In this document: in pieces, positions 53,557 through 60,847 of the stretch | Numbering within the stretch: position 1 is the stretch's first letter | Layout: every line of letters begins with the position of its first letter | Assembly (NCBI GenBank): GCA_012841565.1 | Contig: DUUM01000173.1 | Coordinates: forward strand, 29,950 to 93,949 | Length of the DNA stretch: 64,000 bases | Direction of reading: 5' to 3' | Origin: Candidatus Epulonipiscium sp. | Lineage (GTDB): Bacteria > Bacillota_A > Clostridia > Lachnospirales > Cellulosilyticaceae | The notes under the pieces: model-generated | Told to the model about the DNA's origin: nothing | The model's database searches: none | What the model saw: the letters and a program-made list of their open reading frames with translations, nothing else | Translations under genes and position numbers: made by a program

Positions 53557-53609
53557 TAGTTATTTCCTTTCTATATAGCCTGTATTGTAACTCAGCCTAT
53601 ACTCTTAAT

Positions 53610-55304
53610 CTATAGTTCTATAAACTTAAATTCCTTACTATCAAATAATCCTTGGTCTGTTATTCTAATGTTAGGAATAACAGGTAAAGGCATAAAGCCT
53701 AATGTAAGAAATGGATCTATACCCTCTACTACACCCATAGCCCTTGCAATAGAATTTAATTTTTTAACCACATTCATTACATATTCAGGTTCTTCTGGGC
53801 TCATAAGACCTGCTATTGGGAGAGCCAACTCTTCTACAATATATCCGTTAGAAACAATGACAATACCGCCTTGCATTGTAGCAATATGATTGGCTGCAAT
53901 GGCCATATCCTGATCATTATCACCTAAAACAACAACATTATGAGAATCATGAGCAATCGATTGAGCAATGGCCCCATTTTTAAAGCCTATGCCTTCAATG
54001 AGTCCAAGGCCTATATTGCCAGTGTTTTTGTGTCTTTCAATCACAGCAATTGTACAGGTGTCTTTTAAAGTAGCTATGTTACGAATAACTTTATTTGTCT
54101 CAATTTGTCCTGGTATAATTTGAATGACATTAGCTGTCTTTTTGTTTAGATTGAGTTTGAAGTCTTCTTCAGATACATGAGGCATGTTAACCGTGTTGGT
54201 TACAGTAGAGTCATCATTCTCTTTTATGAAAACAGCTTCTTTTATTTTGTTTTTTTGTACAATCCATTGACCATTAATCATGACATCTGTGACTTTGAAA
54301 TCTTCTAGATCCTCTACTATTAGTAAGTCTGCATCATAACCTGGAGCTATGGCGCCTTTTGTTTTTAGGTTATAGCATTTAGCAACTTGGATGGTAGCCA
54401 TACAAACAGCTTCAATTGGGGCCAGTCCTAAAGCAATGGCCTTGCGAACCATTTGGTCAATATGCCCTTCTGAAATAATATGATCTAAGTGCCGGTCATC
54501 TGTGCAAAATATACAATTCGTTAAAGGAATTTTTTGATCTATTAAGCCTGAAAGAATAGCTTCTAAATTCCTAGCTGCCGAGGCTTCCCGAATCTGGACG
54601 TACATTCCCATCCGCAACCGTTCTATCGCCTCCTGTGGGGTGCTACACTCGTGATCTGTATCTACCCCAGCAACTCTATAGGCACTTAAATCTTTTCCTG
54701 TGAGATGGGGTGAGTGACCATCTACAACCTTGTGAGATCCTAGGGCTATTTTATCTAGAACGCCTTGATCTGCCGAAAGAACAGCTGGATAATCCATCAT
54801 CTCTCCAAGACCCAGTACTAAAGGATGATCGATATATGTTTTTAATTCTTCTGCTTTTAAAGTAGCACCGTTATTTTCAAAGGATACTGCCGGGACACAA
54901 GATGGCAACATGAAGTATATATTTAATAGAAGGTTTTTAGACTCATTAATCATAAAATCAAGGCCTTCTAAGCCACTAACATTTGCAATTTCATGTGGGT
55001 CTGCAATAATGGTCGTGGTGCCAAAGGGAATAACCGTTTTTGCAAACCCTGTTGGGGTTACCATAGTGGATTCAATATGAACATGGGCATCTATAAGCCC
55101 CGGGCAAACGTATTTACCCCCTATATCTATTTCTATGTGCCCACTATAGCTCCCGATTCCAACAATCTTTCCATTTTGGACCGCAATATCACCTGAAATA
55201 ATTTCTTTTGTAAATACATTAATAATCTTAGCATTTTTTATAACATATTGGGATTTTATTTTCCCCATAGCTGAGTATATTTGCTTCGTTTTAATTGTGT
55301 GCAC
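53610..55304 (-). CDS. ade: adenine deaminase
   Basis: Ade converts adenine to hypoxanthine and ammonia in purine salvage. The 564-residue amidohydrolase has GLIDAHVHIESTM near residue 68 with the metal-binding HxH, ADPHE near 100, GHSPHLTGKDLSAY near 190, DTDHECST near 210 and CTDDRHLDH near 265. The C-terminal domain has AHDSHNVVVLGDND near 430. The GTG start follows GGAGGG. It lies in a minus-strand group after lemA and the TPM-domain gene. It complements punA at the other end of the window. Confidence 0.95.
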   Translation of the reverse strand: MHTIKTKQIYSAMGKIKSQYVIKNAKIINVFTKEIISGDIAVQNGKIVGIGSYSGHIEIDIGGKYVCPGLIDAHVHIESTMVTPTGFAKTVIPFGTTTIIADPHEIANVSGLEGLDFMINESKNLLLNIYFMLPSCVPAVSFENNGATLKAEELKTYIDHPLVLGLGEMMDYPAVLSADQGVLDKIALGSHKVVDGHSPHLTGKDLSAYRVAGVDTDHECSTPQEAIERLRMGMYVQIREASAARNLEAILSGLIDQKIPLTNCIFCTDDRHLDHIISEGHIDQMVRKAIALGLAPIEAVCMATIQVAKCYNLKTKGAIAPGYDADLLIVEDLEDFKVTDVMINGQWIVQKNKIKEAVFIKENDDSTVTNTVNMPHVSEEDFKLNLNKKTANVIQIIPGQIETNKVIRNIATLKDTCTIAVIERHKNTGNIGLGLIEGIGFKNGAIAQSIAHDSHNVVVLGDNDQDMAIAANHIATMQGGIVIVSNGYIVEELALPIAGLMSPEEPEYVMNVVKKLNSIARAMGVVEGIDPFLTLGFMPLPVIPNIRITDQGLFDSKEFKFIEL

Positions 55305-55355
55305 AAAATCCCTCCGTGTTTATAATTAGTCTGATATTTATACTATCCTTTTCTT

Positions 55356-56132
55356 CTAAAATCCTCTGCCAGCGCCTCCACCGCCAGAACCGCCGCCGCC
55401 GAAGCCACCTCCTCCAAAACCACCGCTCCCACCGCCAAAGCCTCCACCGAAACCGCCAGGTCCACCATAAAAACCTCTTCTACGTCTGCCTCCACCACCA
55501 AATATAAACATAATAACTAAAACAATAATAATGGTTATAACTTCACCAAGACTTGTGCCCCTGTTACTTGGTGAAGTTGGAATCTGGTTAATAATATCAT
55601 TATAGTTATCAAGTAACCCTTCATACTGATATTCCTGATTAATTTGTGTTGCTACGGCATAAAATATGCCTTTGATCCCATTGTCATAATCCCCTTGGGA
55701 TAAACTTTTAATATTCATATCTATGATTTGACCGGTTTTACCATCTGTAAGTATTCCTTCTAGACCATATCCTACTTCTATTTTAATTTCTCTTTCTTCT
55801 AGTCCAAGTAATATTAAAACCCCATTATCATATTTCTTATTTCCAATATTCCATTGTTCAAATACTTTGGTTGCATAGCTTGCCGCGTCTAACCCTTCAA
55901 GATTATTGACTGTTAAAACAACCACCTGTGGCTATTCTGATTGTTTTTCATATTTTAAATTAACGCCTGTTATAAAATCTTTTGTATCTTGTTTTAATAT
56001 ATTAGCATAGTCCGCAACATAAAATTCTGTTGTGGCTTTTGGTATTGCGTAGGCTATAGATGTTAATCCAAAGACTATTAAAAAAACAGCCATTACAATT
56101 CTGCTTAAAGATTTAGTTTGTTTTTTTATCAT
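55356..56132 (-). pseudogene. TPM-domain (YgcG-like) membrane protein gene interrupted by one TAG codon
   Basis: The frame is open from the ATG at 56132 (AAGGAGC upstream) through a signal peptide ending AYA and the start of a TPM domain, up to a TAG at 55932-55934. The same frame continues with PQVVVLTVNNLEG and the rest of the TPM domain (NGVLILLGLEERE, GYGLEGILTDG), a transmembrane helix and a Gly-rich tail with RRRR. No base is gained or lost. The stop most simply comes from CAG to TAG. The GTG at 55923-55925 could start the second part, but without a signal peptide. The gene follows lemA, its usual partner. Confidence 0.85.
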
Positions 56133-56148
56133 CTGCTTTAGCTCCTTC

Positions 56149-56727
56149 TTAGTTAAAATCTACAGTAGGTGCCACTTCGCTTCCGGGTTGTGCTTTAAAG
56201 AATTCTCTTTTCTCGTATCCTTTTGAATTTGCAATAATACTACTTGGGAAACGTTGTATTTTATTATTATACTCTTTTACTGTTTCATTATAGCGATCTC
56301 TTTCTACAGAGATTCTATTTTCTGTTCCTGCTAGTTCATCCATTAGCTGGCTTACATTTTCACTTGATTTAAGTTCAGGATAATTTTCCATAACAACTAA
56401 TAATCTAGATAGGGCGCCTTCTACTTCTGTAGATGCTTCTACTTTTTCATTAACCGTCCCTGCCCCTGCAAGTTTTGCACGTGCATCAGCAAGTTTTCCA
56501 AATACTTCTGTTTCTTGCTTCATAATTCCCTTAACAGAGTTAACAAGGTTAGGAATAAGGTCTACTCTTCTTTGGAGTTTAGATTCTACATTGGCCCATT
56601 GGTTGTCAACTTCGTTCCCCAGGGTTACAAATGAGTTGTAAGTGTTTGCATACCACATTCCGCCGGCTCCTACGACCACTACGATTGCCACTATAACTGC
56701 AAGTAATACTTTCATTGAATTTTTCAT
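56149..56727 (-). CDS. lemA: LemA family protein
   Basis: This 192-residue protein has an N-terminal membrane helix (about residues 5-25) and a helical domain with NEVDNQWANVESKLQRR near 38, DLIPNLVNSVKG near 57 and YNETVKEYNNKIQRFPSSI near 145. LemA proteins are conserved but poorly understood and often sit beside TPM-domain genes, as here; a role at the envelope is inferred. TAGGAGGAA precedes the ATG, and a sigma-A promoter lies about 70 bases upstream. It heads a minus-strand group lemA-TPM-ade-phosphatase. Confidence 0.92.
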   Translation of the reverse strand: MKNSMKVLLAVIVAIVVVVGAGGMWYANTYNSFVTLGNEVDNQWANVESKLQRRVDLIPNLVNSVKGIMKQETEVFGKLADARAKLAGAGTVNEKVEASTEVEGALSRLLVVMENYPELKSSENVSQLMDELAGTENRISVERDRYNETVKEYNNKIQRFPSSIIANSKGYEKREFFKAQPGSEVAPTVDFN

Positions 56728-56797
56728 GTTTAAATTCCTCCTATTTATATTTTCTATAATTATATGATAAGTTCATACTATTTAATAGTATCCCTAT

Positions 56798-56826
56798 AAT
56801 ATACCAAATATTAGGGTGTTTTGCAA
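56798..56826 (-). promoter_or_regulatory. sigma-A promoter for lemA
   Basis: Read on the minus strand, TTGCAA (56826-56821), a 17-base spacer and TATATT (56803-56798). Confidence 0.7.
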
Positions 56827-56878
56827 TAGTGGGTGATCGCCACATAGTGAATACTTCCCTACAGAGGTTGTCTTGGGT

Positions 56879-56914
56879 AAAAAAGAAAGGATGTGAGCAT
56901 AGGCTCTTCATCCT
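56879..56914 (-). terminator. terminator after bioB (minus strand)
   Basis: On the minus strand GGATG..AGC..GCT..CATCC forms a hairpin with an internal loop, followed by TTTCTTTTTT. Confidence 0.65.
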
Positions 56915-56990
56915 GTCATAGTATACGATTTTATCGTGTATTTTATTAAATAAACCTTACTGTATTCCTATTGTGGTAATAAATAACCCT

Positions 56991-57962
56991 TTACTTATTT
57001 GCACATGCTAGCTGGTAGCCAAGATCATTAATCATTTTCAGATCATTTTTGATGGAAATACCTGCTGTGGTTAGCATGTCTCCCGAAATCGCTGCATTGG
57101 CTCCTGAGAGGAAACATTTCTTGCCTTGATCTGGTAGAAGTCCCCTTCCTCCAGCTAAGCGTATAAAAGTATTTGGCAAAATAAAGCGATAGATTGCAAC
57201 AATTCTGCACATCTCATCATTTGTTAAGGGAAGATTCCCTTCAAACGGTGTCCCTGCAACAGGGTTTAGCATATTAAGAGGAATAGAATTAATTTTAAGC
57301 TCCCTAAGGATTAGTGCCATATCTATTCGGTCTTCCATACTTTCGCCAAGCCCCATGATCCCGCCACTACAGACACTAAGTCCCGCTTGCTTTGCAGCAT
57401 GAATAGCGTGTATTTTATCATCGTATGTATGAGTCGTGCATATATTAGGAAAATAATCTCTAGAGCTTTCTAAATTATTATGGACCCTGCTGGCTCCTGC
57501 TGCTTTTAGTTTTGTGAACTGGGATTCATCTAATAATCCAAAGGAAACGCATACTGAAATATTGGTCTGCTCCTTTATAGCTTTTATACTCTGAGAAACC
57601 TGGTCAATCTCATCATCTTTAAGACTTTTACCTGAGGTTACAATAGAATAACGTAATACCCCCTGCTCATCATTATATTGTGCCTGGCTAACCAGCTCAT
57701 CTGTCCCCAGTAATGAATACTTCTCATTCTTGGTGTTATATGAAACTGATTGTGCACAGTATTTACAGTCCTCTGAACATCTTCCGCTTTTTCCATTTAT
57801 AATAGTGCAAATATCAAAATCATTACCACAAAAAAATTCTCTAATCTCATTTGCCGCTGCACATAGCTCAGCCAAAGGTACCGTTACCAAAGAGAGTGCC
57901 TGCTTTTTATCAATTAACTTACCTGTTAAAACATCGTTTTTTATCGTTTGTATGGTATTCAT
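56991..57962 (-). CDS. bioB: biotin synthase
   Basis: BioB is a radical-SAM enzyme that inserts sulfur into dethiobiotin. The SAM cluster motif is CSEDCKYC (Cx3Cx2C) near residue 60, and SVCVSFGLLDESQ near 135 and CSGGIMGLGES near 195 are typical. The length is 323 residues. AAGGAGG precedes the ATG. It is the only bio gene here, so dethiobiotin must be made elsewhere or taken up. A BirA operator overlaps its promoter. Confidence 0.96.
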   Translation of the reverse strand: MNTIQTIKNDVLTGKLIDKKQALSLVTVPLAELCAAANEIREFFCGNDFDICTIINGKSGRCSEDCKYCAQSVSYNTKNEKYSLLGTDELVSQAQYNDEQGVLRYSIVTSGKSLKDDEIDQVSQSIKAIKEQTNISVCVSFGLLDESQFTKLKAAGASRVHNNLESSRDYFPNICTTHTYDDKIHAIHAAKQAGLSVCSGGIMGLGESMEDRIDMALILRELKINSIPLNMLNPVAGTPFEGNLPLTNDEMCRIVAIYRFILPNTFIRLAGGRGLLPDQGKKCFLSGANAAISGDMLTTAGISIKNDLKMINDLGYQLACANK

Positions 57963-58058
57963 TTTAAAAACCTCCTTGAGTTCTAGAGCCTTCTTAGGTT
58001 CTATTTAGAATGGGTATCTTTATAAAGGCATTTACAGTAACATAACAAATATTCATAC

Positions 58059-58087
58059 AATTTATCATAAATAAAAGATATTGTCAA
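58059..58087 (-). promoter_or_regulatory. promoter for bioB
   Basis: On the minus strand TTGACA (58087-58082), a 17-base spacer and TAAATT (58064-58059). The -35 box is inside one arm of the BirA operator. Confidence 0.7.
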
Positions 58088-58112
58088 CAATCGGCGTCTA
58101 CTTGGTTGACAA
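58081..58112. promoter_or_regulatory. BirA (biotin repressor) operator
   Basis: TTGTCAACA (58081-58089) and GGTTGACAA (58104-58112) are inverted arms separated by 14 bases, which matches the Firmicutes BirA box TTGTNAACC-N14/15-GGTTNACAA. Complementarity extends to 16 bases per arm. It overlaps the -35 box of bioB, so biotinyl-AMP-bound BirA would block it. Confidence 0.85.
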
Positions 58113-58159
58113 TATCTTTTTAGTTTATTAGATTTGTTATATCTTAATATAATTATATG

Positions 58160-58188
58160 TTGACTTAAAAAGTGTGATAATATAGTAT
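58160..58188 (+). promoter_or_regulatory. sigma-A promoter for aroF copy 2
   Basis: TTGACT (58160-58165), a 17-base spacer and TAGTAT (58183-58188); an overlapping TATAGT starts at 58181. The leader is only about 30 bases, too short for a T-box. Confidence 0.65.
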
Positions 58189-58224
58189 ATTAGACAGAAT
58201 TACTTATAAATAGGAGGTATTTAA

Positions 58225-59238
58225 ATGATTATTGTAATGAAACCAAATTCTACAGAAGAACATATACAAGCTGTTATTGATCGAATTGAAAGCAAGGGGC
58301 TTTCCCCTCATATATCTCAAGGATCTCAAGTCACTATTATTGGAGTTGTTGGGGATAAAACCTTGCTTCCTGATGGATACTTCAGGTCTCTTTCTGGTGT
58401 AGAAAAGGTAGTATCTGTAACGGAAAGCTATAAGTTGGCTAATAAGAAATTCCATCCGGAACCTAGTATTGTTAAAATTGGGAATTTAGAAATCGGTGGT
58501 AAAGAAATTATCGTCATGGGTGGACCTTGTGCTATTGAAAGTAAGGAGCAATTAATGGAATCTGCCATGGCTGTTAAGAATGGTGGCGGGCATATGTTAA
58601 GAGGGGGGGCATACAAACCGCGTACATCACCTTACGCCTTCCAGGGACTTGAAGAAGAAGGCCTACGCTATATGGCAGACGCAAGATCTAAAACTGGTTT
58701 AATGACCATTTGTGAAGTAACAAGCATTGTGGCTGTTGAAGCTGCTGTTAAATATGTAGATTGCTTACAAGTCGGAGCTAGAAATATGCAAAACTATGAG
58801 CTTCTTAAAGCCATCGGCAAGACTCAGACCCCTGTTTTACTGAAACGTGGACTTTCTGCTACAATTGATGAGTGGTTAAATGCTGCTGAGTATATTATGA
58901 GTGAAGGTAACCTAAATGTTATTCTTTGTGAACGTGGGATTCGTACATTTGAAACGTCAACTCGTAATACTTTAGATATTAGTGCTGTTCCTATTATAAA
59001 ATCAAAGAGTCACTTACCGATTGTTGTTGATCCTAGTCATGCAAGTGGTGTTCTTGAGTATATTCCTGCTCTTTCGGCCGCTGCTATTGCCGCTGGTGCA
59101 GATGGCTTAATTATTGAAGTGCATCCAGATCCTGCTCATGCCTTATCTGATGGACCTCAATCACTTACGCCTGAAGCATTTACCACGTTAATGGCTAATT
59201 TACGTCCTATTGCTGAGGCGGTTGGTAGAACCCTATAA
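58225..59238 (+). CDS. aroF: 3-deoxy-7-phosphoheptulonate (DAHP) synthase, copy 2
   Basis: This is a 337-residue type I-beta DAHP synthase with the same plan as copy 1: an N-terminal ferredoxin-like domain, then GGPCAIES near residue 98, RGGAYKPRTSPYAFQG near 120, KRGLSATIDEW near 205 and DPSHASG near 265. The barrel is very similar to copy 1, while the first 75 residues differ more, which fits separate allosteric control. It is a single gene with its own promoter; repeat copy 4 and a terminator follow. Confidence 0.95.
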   Translation: MIIVMKPNSTEEHIQAVIDRIESKGLSPHISQGSQVTIIGVVGDKTLLPDGYFRSLSGVEKVVSVTESYKLANKKFHPEPSIVKIGNLEIGGKEIIVMGGPCAIESKEQLMESAMAVKNGGGHMLRGGAYKPRTSPYAFQGLEEEGLRYMADARSKTGLMTICEVTSIVAVEAAVKYVDCLQVGARNMQNYELLKAIGKTQTPVLLKRGLSATIDEWLNAAEYIMSEGNLNVILCERGIRTFETSTRNTLDISAVPIIKSKSHLPIVVDPSHASGVLEYIPALSAAAIAAGADGLIIEVHPDPAHALSDGPQSLTPEAFTTLMANLRPIAEAVGRTL

Positions 59239-59273
59239 ATTTGTAGAAGGTTGCATTGCCGCCGTGTTGTGTT

Positions 59274-59367
59274 GCCGCATTAGGTTGGCATAACATCTCC
59301 CGACTCACTTCTCTTGGCAAGTATGCCACAGGAAGCTCGCTGGGAGATGTTATGCCAACCATTGCGG
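59274..59367 (+). repeat. hairpin repeat family, copy 4 (long form)
   Basis: It has the caps GCCGCATTAGG and CCATTGCGGGGAA and the same inner core. The variable stem is GGTTGGC paired with GCCAACC, and the inner hairpin is TTGGCA-agta-TGCCAC (one mismatch). It lies 35 bases after the aroF stop. Confidence 0.85.
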
Positions 59368-59440
59368 GGAATAAGTAGAGATGGCGTCAGTAGCCATTCT
59401 TGGACTGCCGAACCATCGGTGGGTAGTGATTAGAATGAGA

Positions 59441-59503
59441 GATGCTCCTCTTGTGGTAGGTAGTTTTTTTAAAACTGCCTACCACAAGAGGAGCATCTTT
59501 TTA
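59441..59503. terminator. terminator between aroF copy 2 and the cation efflux gene
   Basis: A near-perfect stem of about 24 bp (GATGCTCCTCTTGTGGTAGG with its complement) has a T-rich loop and is followed by TTTTT. The two flanking genes converge on it. Confidence 0.85.
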
Positions 59504-59523
59504 TGTTTGGAACTGGTACTATG

Positions 59524-60423
59524 TTACTCGGCTTTATCTGGGAGGTCATTATATGGCTCTACATGAATAATTGCTGAGGTCTGATTGCCAAATTTTAATT
59601 TAAGCAGTTGTTCAATTTTATGTTGTAGGGCATGCGCCTCGGAAACTTTCATTTCTGGGTTAACCTGTACATGTAGATCAATGTATATTTCATCTTGTCT
59701 GCCTCTATTTCTTATTTTGTGGCATGCTTTCACTTCTTTACATGACATAGTTACTTCATATATTTCTTTCGTACTTAGAACAGCTGAGTCCGTTAATGTG
59801 CTACTTGCTTCAACGAAAATTTCATAACTTGCTTTGAAAATAAATCCTGATATTAATAAAGATACACATCCATCGATAATAGGTGGAAGGCCTAGTCGTA
59901 AAAGAATCATTGTAATAATAACACCGCTTGTAATGAATACATCACTCTTTGTGTGTTCTGAGTCCGCTATCAATACATCGCTTGATAGTTTTTTTCCTTG
60001 TGAGCGCTCATATAGAACAACAAAGATATTTATAATTAACGTGCTTATCATTACAACAAAACTAAGGGTTGATATTTCAGGTGCTTTGGGGTGTATGATA
60101 TTGACAATAGAGTTGTATGCTATTTTACTTCCCACAACAAACAATAACATACCTATAACCATACTTGAGATGGTCTCAAATTTCTTATGCCCATAGGGAT
60201 GATTTTTGTCCACTGGCTGACCTGCAATAGACAAACCCACAATTCCAACAATGTTACCACTTCCATCACTTAAGGAATGATAACCATCTGCAATAATACT
60301 ACCACTATTTGCAATAGTCCCTATGATAATTTTAAATAATGCCACTCCAAAATTCAACCCCATAATAATCCATAACACCAGTATTGCTTGTTTTGTATTT
60401 CCTTTTTGCTTCTCGTTCATCAT
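59524..60423 (-). CDS. cation diffusion facilitator (Co/Ni/Zn efflux)
   Basis: This proton-driven heavy-metal efflux protein has 299 residues and six helices. The metal-site motif ADGYHSLSDGSG lies near residue 45, the second helix-5 site ADSEHTKSDV near 155 (D-x-x-H-x-x-x-D type), and a cytoplasmic C-terminal domain (HKIRNRGRQDEIYIDLHVQV) starts near 230. GGAGGTAAC precedes the ATG at 60423. The NiCo riboswitch upstream suggests Co2+ or Ni2+ as the substrate. Confidence 0.92.
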   Translation of the reverse strand: MMNEKQKGNTKQAILVLWIIMGLNFGVALFKIIIGTIANSGSIIADGYHSLSDGSGNIVGIVGLSIAGQPVDKNHPYGHKKFETISSMVIGMLLFVVGSKIAYNSIVNIIHPKAPEISTLSFVVMISTLIINIFVVLYERSQGKKLSSDVLIADSEHTKSDVFITSGVIITMILLRLGLPPIIDGCVSLLISGFIFKASYEIFVEASSTLTDSAVLSTKEIYEVTMSCKEVKACHKIRNRGRQDEIYIDLHVQVNPEMKVSEAHALQHKIEQLLKLKFGNQTSAIIHVEPYNDLPDKAE

Positions 60424-60507
60424 AAAAGTTACCTCCATTTAGCCGTTTTGGCATTTAATTGATAGCTCTATGGCACTCCGTTCAAGTCATTTCGTTCCTT
60501 AGGGTAT

Positions 60508-60632
60508 AAAAAAGCACACCTATGGAACATACTACTGTCCCACAGATGTGCATAATATCACAATCTGCTGCCACACTTGGCGGCCCAGCCCCATGACCTT
60601 AATAAATATAAGGTTCATCGCCTGCTCAGTTT
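60508..60632 (-). promoter_or_regulatory. NiCo (cobalt/nickel) riboswitch with terminator
   Basis: Read on the minus strand, the conserved blocks are ACTGAGCAGGCG (60630-60619), ATGGGGCTGGGCCGCCAAGT (60592-60573), GGCAGCAG (60570-60563) and GGGACAGT (60541-60534). These match my recollection of the NiCo (czcD) class. The 3' part forms a 16-bp terminator stem GCACATCTGTGGGACA with TGTTCCATAGGTGTGC and six T (60513-60508), so binding of GGGACAGT in the aptamer would disrupt termination. The controlled gene is the cation efflux gene at 59524-60423. Confidence 0.87.
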
Positions 60633-60689
60633 GTACTGTTGATCTCGCATTTCATATTAGAAATGTAATGCAGCGCAAAGAGTATTCTT

Positions 60690-60718
60690 ATATTAACGCA
60701 ATATTCCTTAGTTGTCAA
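60690..60718 (-). promoter_or_regulatory. sigma-A promoter for the NiCo riboswitch transcript
   Basis: On the minus strand TTGACA (60718-60713), a 17-base spacer and TAATAT (60695-60690). The predicted start near 60683 lies about 50 bases before the aptamer. The remainder of the gap to 60847 shows nothing. Confidence 0.75.
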
Positions 60719-60847
60719 TAGTTGTAGCCAATAGGTCTCTGCTTGCAAATTATCCTACCCACATAATATGCCTCCTACTAGACTATATTAGAATCATAAT
60801 TAATTCGCATCTCATATGAATTCTATTTTAAAATCGTTAAGCTTGAA

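Noticed and set aside
55356..55925. Two separate small genes in place of one TPM-domain gene
   Set aside because: The parts are in the same frame, separated only by TAG and two codons, and together make one normal-length family member.
58073..58120. The long inverted repeat as a terminator
   Set aside because: It lies between divergent genes, overlaps the bioB -35 box and matches the BirA arm-spacer-arm layout.
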